From the NCBI RefSeq assembly GCF_024763615.1, contig NC_077224.1:49672712-49736711 (forward strand): a DNA stretch of 64,000 bases, in the 5' to 3' direction. Of this stretch, positions 1-9,598 are shown one piece after another. A model generated the notes under the pieces. The model did not search any database. It was not told where the DNA came from and was given only the letters and a program-made list of their open reading frames with translations. Each line of letters begins with the position of its first letter. Position 1 is the stretch's first letter. The stretch comes from Phlebotomus papatasi. Taxonomy: Eukaryota; Arthropoda; Insecta; Diptera; Psychodidae. A program made the translations under genes and the position numbers.

Positions 1-216
1 AAGTCAAAATTCGCATTCGTTTTTCACATGTTTTGCATATGACTATCTCATTCTTTCGCATATCAAATTCGATTAAGTTAAATTGAATTTGGTGTGATGT
101 TTCGAAGAAGAAAAAGAGTGCGAGAGAATGAGATAGACATATGCAAAGCATGTTAGAAAGGGATTCGAATTTCGACTTCATGAAATTTTCTTGATCTAAA
201 AGATGTGCCGGAGCCA
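1..216. repeat. Inverted-repeat MITE, left end cut by the window edge
   Basis: The right end reads ctaaaagatgtgccggagcc, which matches the ends of the element at 17039-17815 and the end near 62635. The two halves of this copy are inverted relative to each other: tatgactatctcattctttcg near 43 is answered by gagaatgagatagacatatg near 123. This copy lacks the 520-bp insertion found in the 17 kb copy, so it shows the empty form of the element. Confidence 0.7.
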
Positions 217-245
217 TTTAAAACGATATTTTCGATTTTGGATTA

Positions 246-826
246 CAGTAGACTCTCGCTAATTCGGCTCTTTTAAGATCGGGCTATTTTTTAGTTCGGG
301 CAGCAGTTAAATTTGAAAAAAGAGTTTGTTGACATTTTTCAAGTTTAATTATGATTATCGAGTGAAGAAATTATGCTCAAATTTGCCATGGTTTGTCTTA
401 GTTTTGATTTGATTTTGCAATATTAAGGGGTTTTCATGAAATTTTCCAGGGGGATGACATTAGCTCTGAAAAATGCGACCGGTTTCAGTGTAATTTTTTC
501 CTGTTTTCATACACATTTCACGAGATGTCTCCAAAACTACGTAGGTTGCCAATTTAGAGTTTTTTGTTGCCCCTTCGTTATTAAATTGGCTTTTATTTTG
601 TATTAGTATTTTTTGCTAATTCATTCTACAATGACAGAAAACAGCTAATAAACTCAAAAGTTTTTTCGGCACGCTTGAAACATATGGGAAACATAGGAAA
701 TGTCATGCCCCTGAAATTTTCTATAAATATATAAATCGTTGCATTTCAAATAATTTGTCGCCCGAATTTCTCTCTAATTCGGATGACATTTTGGTCCCAA
801 ATGCCCGAATTTGAGAGAGTCTACTG
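246..826. repeat. TA-flanked MITE with cagtagactctc ends (pogo/Tc1-like)
   Basis: The left end cagtagactctcgctaattc is inverted at the right end (gaatttgagagagtctactg), and both sides are flanked by TA. A TA duplication and CAGT-type ends fit the Tc1/mariner/pogo superfamily. No transposase frame is visible inside. Related copies lie at 20961 (one end only) and 21754-21839 (an 86-bp minimal copy). Confidence 0.8.
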
Positions 827-3540
827 TATATGCTAAAATTTTTTTATAACAGCTTTCTGGACTTTTTTTTTTGAAAAAATGAAAAATAATTTTTCCAAAA
901 CCCCTTTCTCAAAAATTTTGAGTTTTTTTATTGATGATCAGTAAGATTGAGTACTCAATGGGTACCCATCCCCTTCCGAATTGAGATGGATTGTCCTTAT
1001 CCATAATGCAAATCAGTGAAAATTTCATAAAAACTGATTATAAAACGTTAAAAAAAGTTAAATAATTCCATCGACCGTCTTATGGAACTTTACCTTTCGT
1101 CACAATTCTTTTGTTTACTTTTTTTTAATCTCACAGGGGGCGTGGTTTGTTTTGCAATGGGCGTATCCTAATCATTCCTGAGATTAAATTAACCAGGATG
1201 TTTTTTTTAGAATGCTACTGTACTGTAAGTATTCAGAAAAATCAATTTCTATTCACTTTTGTTTCTGAGGAAGGCGTGTATTAAAATTATTAATGGGCGG
1301 AGCTTATTGAGGTGGATAAACTGACCACTATTTCCCAGAAAGAAATAAGTTTCCACAGAGTTAATCTAACTCTCCGTGTTTCTTTGAAGTTGATTCGAAC
1401 TTGAACTTGGGGCGTGGCTTCAAAATAAAAAAAGGGGTGTGGCCTAAAATGATAATCTGCAAAATTTTAAATTTTCCACAAGTATTCTTCAATTAAACCT
1501 TTCGCCTTTTCAATGAGATTGAGGATTAAGTTGGGCTTAGGACTTTGCGCATGCAACTGTATTTGCAATTATTCTCATTAATACAAAATATTAATAAAAA
1601 AAAATATTATAGTAATCTTGAGATAACATGAATATTTGCAAAGTAATTTGAAGTTTTTTATACCCCGTGATAACATAAAAGTTCAAATTTATATTCAAGT
1701 GTCTATTTAGAGGGTAAAAACATTTTTTAAATAAATGATGAATGATAAAAAAAAAACAGAAATTAAAATGTAGTTGTGGTTTGTAGGGAAGTGCGCGAAC
1801 AAATTAAGGATGCGAGAATTAATTAAAATGATTCGTCAATTGAATTCAATTTTTTTTTTAATTTTATGAAATAAAGAAGAAGGAAAAAATATACGAAAAT
1901 TGATTTTTCATTTCTGTGACAAAAGAGAAAATTAATAAAAAATTAATTTCTCTGAAAATAAAAAAAATATAAAAGAAATTATGTAGAATTATAATTTCTT
2001 TTTTTCGTAAATGGAAGAAAATAAATTTAAAAAAAAAACAAAAATGGGGAACAAACATACAATTTTAGGTGAGGAAGTAGTGTGCAATAAATATATTTTT
2101 AATTACACTTTTTTCTATTATACTTTTCCTATTTACTAATTTTTTTTAAGGAATTTTAGAAAGGTACTTTTGCTGTTATTTCTTTGTTTTTTCTTTATTA
2201 ACAAACTTTTCGCATCATTTTATCGCTTCTTTTTCAATAAATTTATATATTTTTAAAAAAAGAAAGTAATTCGAGAATAAAAATTAAATTGTTTTCTCAT
2301 TTTTAGTTGCGGAAAAAATTAATGTATAAGTTGGAAATATTGTAAATTCATTTTTGCTCTTTTTTTATTATAATATTTTTTCACTATTTTAGTTACTTTT
2401 TCTATAAAAATGAAAATAAAAATGTAAATTAGTTTTTTTCGCGGCGGTAAATTCGTGATTTCTTGTTTCTTCTTATTTTTTTCAACTAATAAATTTATAT
2501 TTAAAAAAAAAAACATAAAATTGAAGGTGAAAACGCTTCCTTTTAAGTTGTTGTTTGATAAGAAATGAAGAAAAAATGCGAATTCAATGGCATAATATTG
2601 ATGTGTAACTTAATTTTTTTTTAGTAGGTAATAAATAATGTTTCGTTTGTTTATATTAGCGATAAGGACTTTATGGAGAAAAAAAATTAGGAGGATGAGA
2701 ATATTTTAAAATTAAATCGATGGGAAAAGAATTTTCATATTTCACAATTAAAAAAAAAAACAAATAGTTACAAAGAAATAGAAAAAAAAGATAAAGAAGA
2801 TAAATTTGAAAAAAAATAAATTTAAAATTAAAAAAAATCATATACAAATGAGGAAAAAAACGTAGATAAAATGTACTTTTTAAATAAATCAATTCATTCT
2901 TGAAATAGAGAAAAAAAACATGAGATAAAACATTTAATTGAAATGCAAGAAGAGTAAAAAGAAAAAAAATAACATAGAAAATTCTTGTGTTTAGCTGACT
3001 ATGATAAAGTGAATATGGAATAGTAATTGATAATATATAAAATATATATATTTAATAAGTAAATAAAATATATCTATTGGTAATCCGTTTCAAGAGAAGC
3101 AAGAATGCAAGATTAATCTTTCACAAAACACACGAAATATAAGAGAAAAAAAAATATTTTAATTAAAAAGGAAGCACATTTGCAGTGAGAAAAATGGGAA
3201 AATAGTGACAGAGAGAGAATCCTGCACAAAATGTGAGATTAAAATAATTGATTTTAGAATCATAACAAATGGGATTTTCTTAATTTTTTCTGTGCAAAAG
3301 AACATCTTTCATTACAAATCTCTTTTTGAAGAGTTTGAGTGTGCAGAATTGTGAGGTGAAAGTTAATACGATCTCTTATGAAATGTGTAACATTTGAAAC
3401 AGTTTACAAGAAGTAAAGGAAAAAAAACTAAAAAAATATATATATGCAACAAGGAAATGAAATAAGTTTGCTTCTATGGTATAAATATTGATAATACTAT
3501 GTTTATTAAATTGAGCTAAAATAACAACGTGACTATTTTT
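827..3540. other. AT-rich intergenic stretch, no gene seen
   Basis: From about 1560 to 3540 the sequence is extremely AT-rich with many A and T runs. The short open frames here encode only Phe/Ile/Lys/Asn-rich low-complexity peptides and I reject them. Between 1135 and 1445 several short GC-rich motifs of the form ggggcgtgg or gggcggagc stand out from the AT-rich background. They could be remains of a repeat family. No gene is supported. Confidence 0.6.
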
Positions 3541-3589
3541 TTATTTAATGTTGCCTGTCGCCATTCTTGGGAATTTCTGCAAGTCAAAC

Positions 3590-4040
3590 TGTTAACAGTA
3601 GCGGATTCAGGGTATTGACTCCAAACAGGCTAAAGGAGTCAATATAGAGGAAGAAGATTTCTCAGACCTCGCCAAGAAATTCCCTGCTCTTTAGATTGTT
3701 GATTTCTTGAAGTTTTTCTACCCTTTTGGTGTCGCTCGGCGTCTCTATCAACGCAGAGAGTCCACCTATTATAGGCAACGATCAGTAGCCTCTCGGCTAT
3801 GGAAAGCCTCAATGCAGGATCTCAGCAGAAAATTCACTAGGAATCTCGCTGAAAGCCGACTCTGATTGCCGCTGGAGGCAATTGGAGCTGGGCCGTTGAT
3901 TATTTAGACACGTAAGTGCCGCTGATCAGAAGGGTCCTGGATGGTAAGGAAAAAGCCCTGCAAAGTCATTAAGGAACTTGCTCTTTCTAAGAGTAATACC
4001 GCTGTACGGGAACCGTTGGCGCTGAAAATAGCTCAAGAAA
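3590..4040 (+). other. Less AT-rich patch with broken coding-like frame, unidentified
   Basis: Base composition shifts here. On the plus strand one frame reads coding-like peptides (for example GVNIEEEDFSDLAKKFPAL and SRLWKASMQDLSRKFTRNL) interrupted by stops. Further on, KVIKELALSKSNTAVREPL is seen in the same neighbourhood. I do not recognise a family. It may be a decayed exon or a transposon fragment. It ends just before the inverted-repeat element at 4065. Confidence 0.3.
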
Positions 4041-4064
4041 TTGGCGCCAAGTATATTTTATATA

Positions 4065-4792
4065 GGGGGAGACGTGGGGATGTTTAGCACACCTGAAAGG
4101 GGATGTATGGGACGTTGATTTTCGACAAGATTGTAGGTGGCATGCAATTGTTTATTGTCAAAATGAAGAGTATTGCTCAGTTTCTATTGGAAATCACCCT
4201 CTTGTGCAAAGTTTATCAGTGGAGCAGATTTCTCTAACTACAGGGACAATTAAACTATCAATGTCTTGGGAATCAATCATTTCCTCTCCAGAGGATATTC
4301 GATCTTTGCCCAATCTCGTTAAAAACTATTTTCTCGAGAATTTCTCGAACAATATCCTCTACTCTACAATTTTACAAGTTCTCCAGAAAAAACAAGGTAA
4401 GAGCTATTCAAAAAAATAAGGAAAAAAACAGTACCATGCAGGAATCCGCCAATGAGTTTAAAACTAAAAGTGTTAAGATAATCTACTCGCCTGAGGAATT
4501 TGATGATCATGATTGCATTATTTAGAATTAAAAAAGCAAAGAAGGGTAGATGGAATATAAGAAGAAAGCACTTTAAAAAATTGATTGACAATAAGTAACT
4601 CTACTGTACAAATGAAATTGATATTAATTTCTAAGTATGAAATAAAAGGTTAAATATATCCAGTATTTTTTATAAAGTCAATACCCATAAGTGTCCTATA
4701 GACCGCACAAAATTATGATACGCTATCGTGATTTTTTGGAATAGTGTCTCAAAATCAAAACGTGAAAAAGTACCAAACTCCCCGGTCTCCCC
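4065..4792 (+). repeat. TA-flanked inverted-repeat element with an unidentified coding-like frame
   Basis: The ends gggggagacgtgggga and (inverted) tccccggtctcccc are flanked by TA. Inside, on the plus strand, an open frame runs from about 4114 to 4419, upstream of the first ATG at 4204. It contains WHAIVYCQNEEYCSVSIGNH and later SPEDIRSLPNLVKNYFLENF. A second coding-like stretch near 4437-4524 (KIIYSPEEFDDHDCII) follows a possible very short intron (gtaaga...acag). No family was recognised; it could be a transposase fragment or captured host sequence. Confidence 0.5.
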
Positions 4793-4800
4793 TATATAGG

Positions 4801-5697
4801 GTGTCCTATAAATTACGCGAGATTTAAATTAATAAAAAACACATTTTTTTTCTTAATTACGTTTTTTCTAAATTGGAAAACATAAGATAGGGTTTATGTA
4901 TTAAATATCGCAACCGCATCCAGTAATTAACCTTCATGGCTTTGCTGGCATATGAATCCTTTCGTCAGAGGTTTTCATGACTTTTTTGGACAAATGTGGC
5001 TAAATTTCGATAATTCAGGGTTAAAAGTCCTCTTAATGCACACAGGTAGGTCTGTTAACTTAGGCTTATGACTTCGAATAACCGAATAAAAATATAATGG
5101 TCTAAAATTACATGATCTAATGGACCAATTCGGATCACCAATAGAGAAAATCACAATCATGAAATGTCTTATGCAGGAATTGCATTATTTCTTAGGCTAT
5201 ATGACATGTCACACTATTATGCTAAATCCACATGTCCTCAGTATTAATGAATTCGTAATTAATTAATTATTATTAATGAACAAATTTTAGGCTTTCGATT
5301 TCGGTTATCATGTCGCGATATCGAGCGTCAGTAACAGTAACACTTGATCAGCTTTATTTTCGGATAATATACTGATACGATATTATTAATCATGTGAAGG
5401 GCTTGTTCTTAAATGGCAAGTGTATTTAGCCTTCCCAATTGATTCAGTTCTGTGAATTTTTCAATTAGACTCTTCATAGTTAACGAAGTTAAGTCTATTT
5501 TCTGACCAATTTTCGAACCAAATTATTTATTTTTGAAATATTTTTTTCTAGAACAAAAAAGCGTTGGTCTGTCATTTAGTGATAGATTTTTTAAAAACCC
5601 TAATCTATAAACTGTCACGTAGTATTTTTATTATTCGTTGGGGACCTTTATTTCAGAAATGCCACTCAATTTAAATCTTGCGTGATTTCTGGAACAC
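4801..5697. repeat. Inverted-repeat element, about 0.9 kb
   Basis: The left end gtgtcctataaattacgcg, followed by agatttaaatt, is mirrored at the right end by aatttaaatcttgcgtgatt, followed by tctggaacac. No transposase is visible. It abuts the element at 4065-4792. Confidence 0.55.
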
Positions 5698-6409
5698 TTT
5701 ATAACGGCGTTTCTGTAACTTCCCAGCAAAACTTCGATCTGCAATTCTGCACTTTTGAAATTTTAACGTTTCTTGCCATTCAATCGGATACTTCGTGTGG
5801 CTTTGGGATAGTCGTGCGACATCGTGAGCATCGTGAATTTCTTTCGTGTTTTCTAACCATTTCCTTCCCCTTCGTATTTTCTATTATGGCTGATTTAATA
5901 ATATTGTATTATAACATTATAATAATATTGTAAAAAAAGAGAGTATTCACGTAAAATTGTTGAATAAAAATTGAATTTTAAATAAATTGAAATACATATT
6001 TTTATGTAGTTAAAATAATGTTTAGAAACATTAGAAAGGGTAGAACAAATGTAGAAATCATCTAAATACTCTAAAGAAATTCTGCCGATAATTTTAAAAT
6101 TTTCTATAGAAATTCTGCAGAAATTCTGATGATTTTTCGGCAGTTAGTAATTCAAATCTGACGAATTTCTGCAGAATTCTGCAGAATTTGCCGGGTGGGT
6201 TATTCGGAAAAACATTCTCCTGCGGGTATGCAAAATTTCTGTATGCATAAAGCCGTTTCGTGAGCTTTTTCTCGGTCCCGAAAATATGCATAATTCCGGT
6301 ACCTGGTATTTCCTGTATTTGTTTGATTGAATCTTGGTTAATACTAAAAATGATGAGAACAAATCTCTAATACGATGGAACGATGGATAGAACTTTAAAA
6401 GAATATATA
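5698..6409. other. Intergenic, short palindromic repeats, no gene
   Basis: Between 6080 and 6190 there are several copies of aaattctgcagaa-like words in both orientations. Between 6240 and 6310 lies a unit with ttctcggtcccgaaaatatgcataat that recurs near 6755-6800 and in changed form near 16885. No coding region is supported. Confidence 0.45.
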
Positions 6410-6613
6410 GGGGAAAGTGCTGTCCCTTCGAACGTTCATGCCTTCGAATAATGTAAATTTTCTTTATTTTTCCTAAGAGATTTACACATAATTATCAATA
6501 ATTGATGATAAACTAACTAATATTTAATAAAAATGTGTAAATCTCTTAGGAAAAATAAAAGAAAATTCACGTTATTCGAAGACATGAACGTTCGAAGGGA
6601 GAGTACTTTTCCC
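6410..6613. repeat. TA-flanked foldback MITE with ggggaaagt ends
   Basis: The whole 204-bp unit is a long inverted repeat. Left and right arms share cgaacgttcatgccttcgaa and cctaagagatttacac, with a short AT-rich centre. TA flanks both ends. A second copy lies at 56332-56546. Confidence 0.85.
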
Positions 6614-7236
6614 TACTGTTTATTGATGAATTTCTTTTAAACAGTTGAATCTTTTTGTTTGAACTACTTTTACTCCTCGCGAAATTTGATTTAGGACCGA
6701 TTCATTCAAAAGAAATCGTCTGCAGGTATGAAAATTTTCTCGATGCGTAATGCCATTTCGTGCGTTTTTTCGGTCCTGAAAATGTGCATAATCCCGGGAC
6801 TGAGTGTATCTCTTTGCTGGCTATTAGACATAATTTTTTGAAATATTTCTTTTCAATATCAAATATTGACAAGGATTGCCTCCACATTGCAAAGATTTAT
6901 TGACGTAAATGTTTCAATATTGAAGTAAATTGTCCAGTGTGTAGGCAAATATTGAAATATTTGTTTCGATATGGAACATTTTATTCAATATTTTATTTCA
7001 TTATTTTGAATGGCTACAAACTAGGCCAAATTATGTCAATAAAAAATTTCAAAGTCACATTGAAATAAAATTTCAAAGAAATTCTAAATATCAAATTGAT
7101 TTGATAATTTCCTTCAATATTTTTTAATGGTCAGGAATATTCTTCCTTCAAAACATCACAGAACTGCCAGATTTTCCTTGTTCATGAATGAAAACACATC
7201 CAAGGTTAAAATCAAAGTCAAAACACATCTCTCCAG
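6614..7236. other. Intergenic repeat debris
   Basis: It contains a second copy of the ggtcctgaaaatgtgcataat unit (6765-6800) and a region of caatattgaa-type words. Those words recur just left of the copia element (8110-8200), so the tandem array at 7237-7790 sits between two related flanks. No gene was seen. Confidence 0.4.
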
Positions 7237-8095
7237 CTTCCTCCAGAAAATCCCAGATTCTCGGAATTTGATTACATATTTTGTTCAATCTCCTCAAGAA
7301 CCTAACTTGGTCAGCAATAATCACCTGCTTCCTACAGAAAATCTCAAAACTTCTGGGATTTTCTTGAATATTATGCCCAAAACACTTCAGGTACCTTCTG
7401 TGATCAGAGGATTCCTAGAGCTTCCTCCAGGAAATCCCAGATCTTCTGGGATTTTCTTGTATATTATGCCCAAAACACTTCAGATACCTTCTGTGGTCAG
7501 ACGATTCCTTGAGCTTCCTCCAGAAAATCCCAGATTCTCGGAATTTGATTACATATTTTGTTCAATCTCCTCAAGAACCTAACTTGGTCAGCACTAATCA
7601 CTTGCTTCCTACAGAAAATCTCAAAACTTCTGGGATTTTCTTGAATATTATGCCCAAAACACTTCAGGGACCTTCTGTGATCAGAGGATTCCTGGAGCTT
7701 CCTCCTGGAAATCTCAGGTCTTCTGGGATTTTCTTGTATATTATGTCAAAAACACTTCAGATTGGAAACAAAAGCCAAATAGAATTAATAACTTGAATTC
7801 TCACAGACTTTCAGGATCATGCTTCGTATCATACCGTAGGAGAGTTTAGAGAGTTTACCATCGCGAGCAAAATGACTGGATGGCCACAACCACAAACCTT
7901 CGTTCCCTCTCCTGTAGGATTCCAATTCGTATCATAAAATTATACTTATATGAAGTGCTTTGGGCATAATGAACAGGAAAATCCCAGAAGATCTGGGATT
8001 TCCTGGAAGAAGCTGGAGAAATCTTCTGACCATCTTGGGTATTTTTGGGTGTTCTTTACAAAATACGGAAGAAAATCCCAGAAGATCTGTCAATC
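7237..8095. repeat. 277-bp tandem repeat plus inverted partner
   Basis: Two direct copies of about 277 bp (7237-7513 and 7514-7790) start with cttcctccagaaaatcccag. Each contains two related sub-units built on ttctgggattttcttg and attatgcccaaaacacttca. At 7950-8095 part of the unit reappears inverted (ttgggcataatgaacagg, aaaatcccagaagatctg). The open frames at 7127-7582 and 7509-7796 only reflect the repeat and are not genes. Confidence 0.8.
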
Positions 8096-8205
8096 CCTGA
8101 CTAGACTGGTGTTTTTAATATTGAAGTCAATTTGTTCAGTGTGTAGGCAATTATTGAAATATTGGTTTCAATATTCGCTTCAATATTGAAGTTTCTTTTC
8201 AATGT

Positions 8206-8381
8206 TGTTGAAAAAAAAATGATGTTCAGTTATTTTAAAATATGAACTGACATGCTGTCACATATGCATTCTCTCTTGAAGTCTAATAATCTCCGTGAAA
8301 TACACGTTTTTTCTCTTGTGTTAATTAAAGTGTTTTTACTGGATCGATCCTCACTCCACTCAATTAAATCAAATCTCAATA
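8206..8381 (+). repeat. 5' LTR of the copia element
   Basis: It begins tgttgaaaaaaaaatgatg and ends aatctcaata. It appears to match 12568-12743 base for base. The target duplication aatgt precedes it. Confidence 0.95.
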
Positions 8382-8395
8382 GGTTATGGGCCCAG
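8382..8395 (+). other. Primer-binding site, half-tRNA type (initiator tRNA-Met)
   Basis: The sequence ggttatgggcccag follows the LTR immediately. It is the reverse complement of the anticodon stem-loop of initiator tRNA-Met (ctgggcccataacc). Drosophila copia primes from an internal cleavage fragment of this same tRNA, so the same mode is inferred here. Confidence 0.85.
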
Positions 8396-8548
8396 TAGAG
8401 GCTGTAGTGTAGCGATTGATTCATTAAAAACCTTTGAATTATTGTGAAAATCGGACATTGAATAGTGTGGTTGCACACATAACCTCAAAGTTGTGGGGTC
8501 AAGTGGTTTTAGTGATTCTTGGGACTTTTCTGTGAAAAAGAACTCAGT

Positions 8549-9598
8549 ATGGAGTTGGTGAAGAACATTAAACCATTGTCCGGTGAGGCAGAGTGGCCTA
8601 TTTGGAGAAGAAAAATGTGTGATGTTCTTGATTACCATGCTGGAGCATTGGATGCCATTGAGGGGAAGCTGGAGTCTCCGGAAGCGCCTGGGGAAAAGGC
8701 GACAGAGGCAGAAATCAAGAAATATGAGGAGAAGCTTAGCTTCAATCGGAAGGCAAATAGTTTTGCAAAGTCAGTGATCACAAGTGCTTTGACTGATGAT
8801 GTTTATCAGAAAGTGATGGAAAATAACACTGCGTGTGACATTTGGGCTGCATTGAGGAATCTGTTTGAGCCAAAATCCAAGGACCAGCTCTTCAAAATCT
8901 GCAAAGATTTCTTTGCTTTCACTTGGCAATCAGGGAAAGATGTTTCCTCAAATGTTGCAAAGCTCAAAACTCTGTTCAATGAGCTGAATAATGGGCTTGA
9001 GTTGAGGAAAGAGAACAGATTGCCAGATTTGATGCTTGTGTGTAAAGTTTTAAATATTCTGCCGAATTCCTTCGATTCTTTTCAGTCCAGTTGGCTGATG
9101 TTGACGAAAAATGAAGAGAAAACCATCGATGAGTTTACAACTCAATTGCTGATGTTTGAGAGAAGCTCACGGAGGGATGAGGGTCATGAGAAACTGGAAA
9201 ATGACGCCTTAGCGGTAGACAAGCAATCGAAAAAGGACGTGAAAGCAAAAGGCCCCAGGAAAAATGACGTTTGCAACTATTGCAAGAAGAAGGGGCATTG
9301 GGCTCGGGACTGCAAGAAGAAAGTTGCCAAGGATTCTCAATCAAGATCAGGCGAGAGTGAGTCTCTGATGATAATCAGCAATGAAATCAACATTGCAGAG
9401 ATGAATCCTGTTGATTGGTATATCGACAATGGGGCAACGACACATGTCACAAATACGGCGCAGTTTTTCACTGACTTCAAAACGTTTGATGACGATCGCT
9501 CGATCAAAGCAGCAGGGAAAGAGAGTCTCAAAGCAGTTGGTGAAGGGACAATACAAATCAAGTCAAATCAGAGGGTTTATCGATTGGAAAAAGTGTGA
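8549..9598 (+). CDS. copia Gag and protease start, ends at premature TGA
   Basis: This is the first part of the gag-pol polyprotein. I chose the ATG at 8549 because the frame upstream has no other ATG. Gag (copia-type, about residues 1-235) packages the RNA. A CCHC zinc knuckle (CNYCKKKGHWARDC, residues 242-255) follows. The aspartic protease motif WYIDNGATTHVT has its catalytic Asp at residue 293; it shows DNGA where many family members have DSGA. The frame stops at TGA 9596-9598 (codon 350), inside the protease region. The next codons continue in the same frame with the expected YVPDISRNLFSV motif, so this is a nonsense change and not the natural end. Confidence 0.9.
   Translation: MELVKNIKPLSGEAEWPIWRRKMCDVLDYHAGALDAIEGKLESPEAPGEKATEAEIKKYEEKLSFNRKANSFAKSVITSALTDDVYQKVMENNTACDIWAALRNLFEPKSKDQLFKICKDFFAFTWQSGKDVSSNVAKLKTLFNELNNGLELRKENRLPDLMLVCKVLNILPNSFDSFQSSWLMLTKNEEKTIDEFTTQLLMFERSSRRDEGHEKLENDALAVDKQSKKDVKAKGPRKNDVCNYCKKKGHWARDCKKKVAKDSQSRSGESESLMIISNEINIAEMNPVDWYIDNGATTHVTNTAQFFTDFKTFDDDRSIKAAGKESLKAVGEGTIQIKSNQRVYRLEKV

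Noticed and set aside
1864..2892. Several Phe/Ile/Lys-rich minus-strand frames
   Set aside because: Low-complexity translation of A and T runs.
7237..7790. CRISPR-like or satellite array
   Set aside because: Only two long units without spacers, in a eukaryotic genome; a local tandem duplication explains it.
7127..7796. Two overlapping open frames that look like a repeat protein
   Set aside because: They only translate the 277-bp tandem DNA repeat; the same DNA recurs inverted at 7950-8095 and no start context or domain is seen.
9596..9598. Natural gag-pol read-through stop
   Set aside because: The stop lies after the protease active site rather than at a gag-pol border, and copia-type elements normally use a single frame; a nonsense change is simpler.
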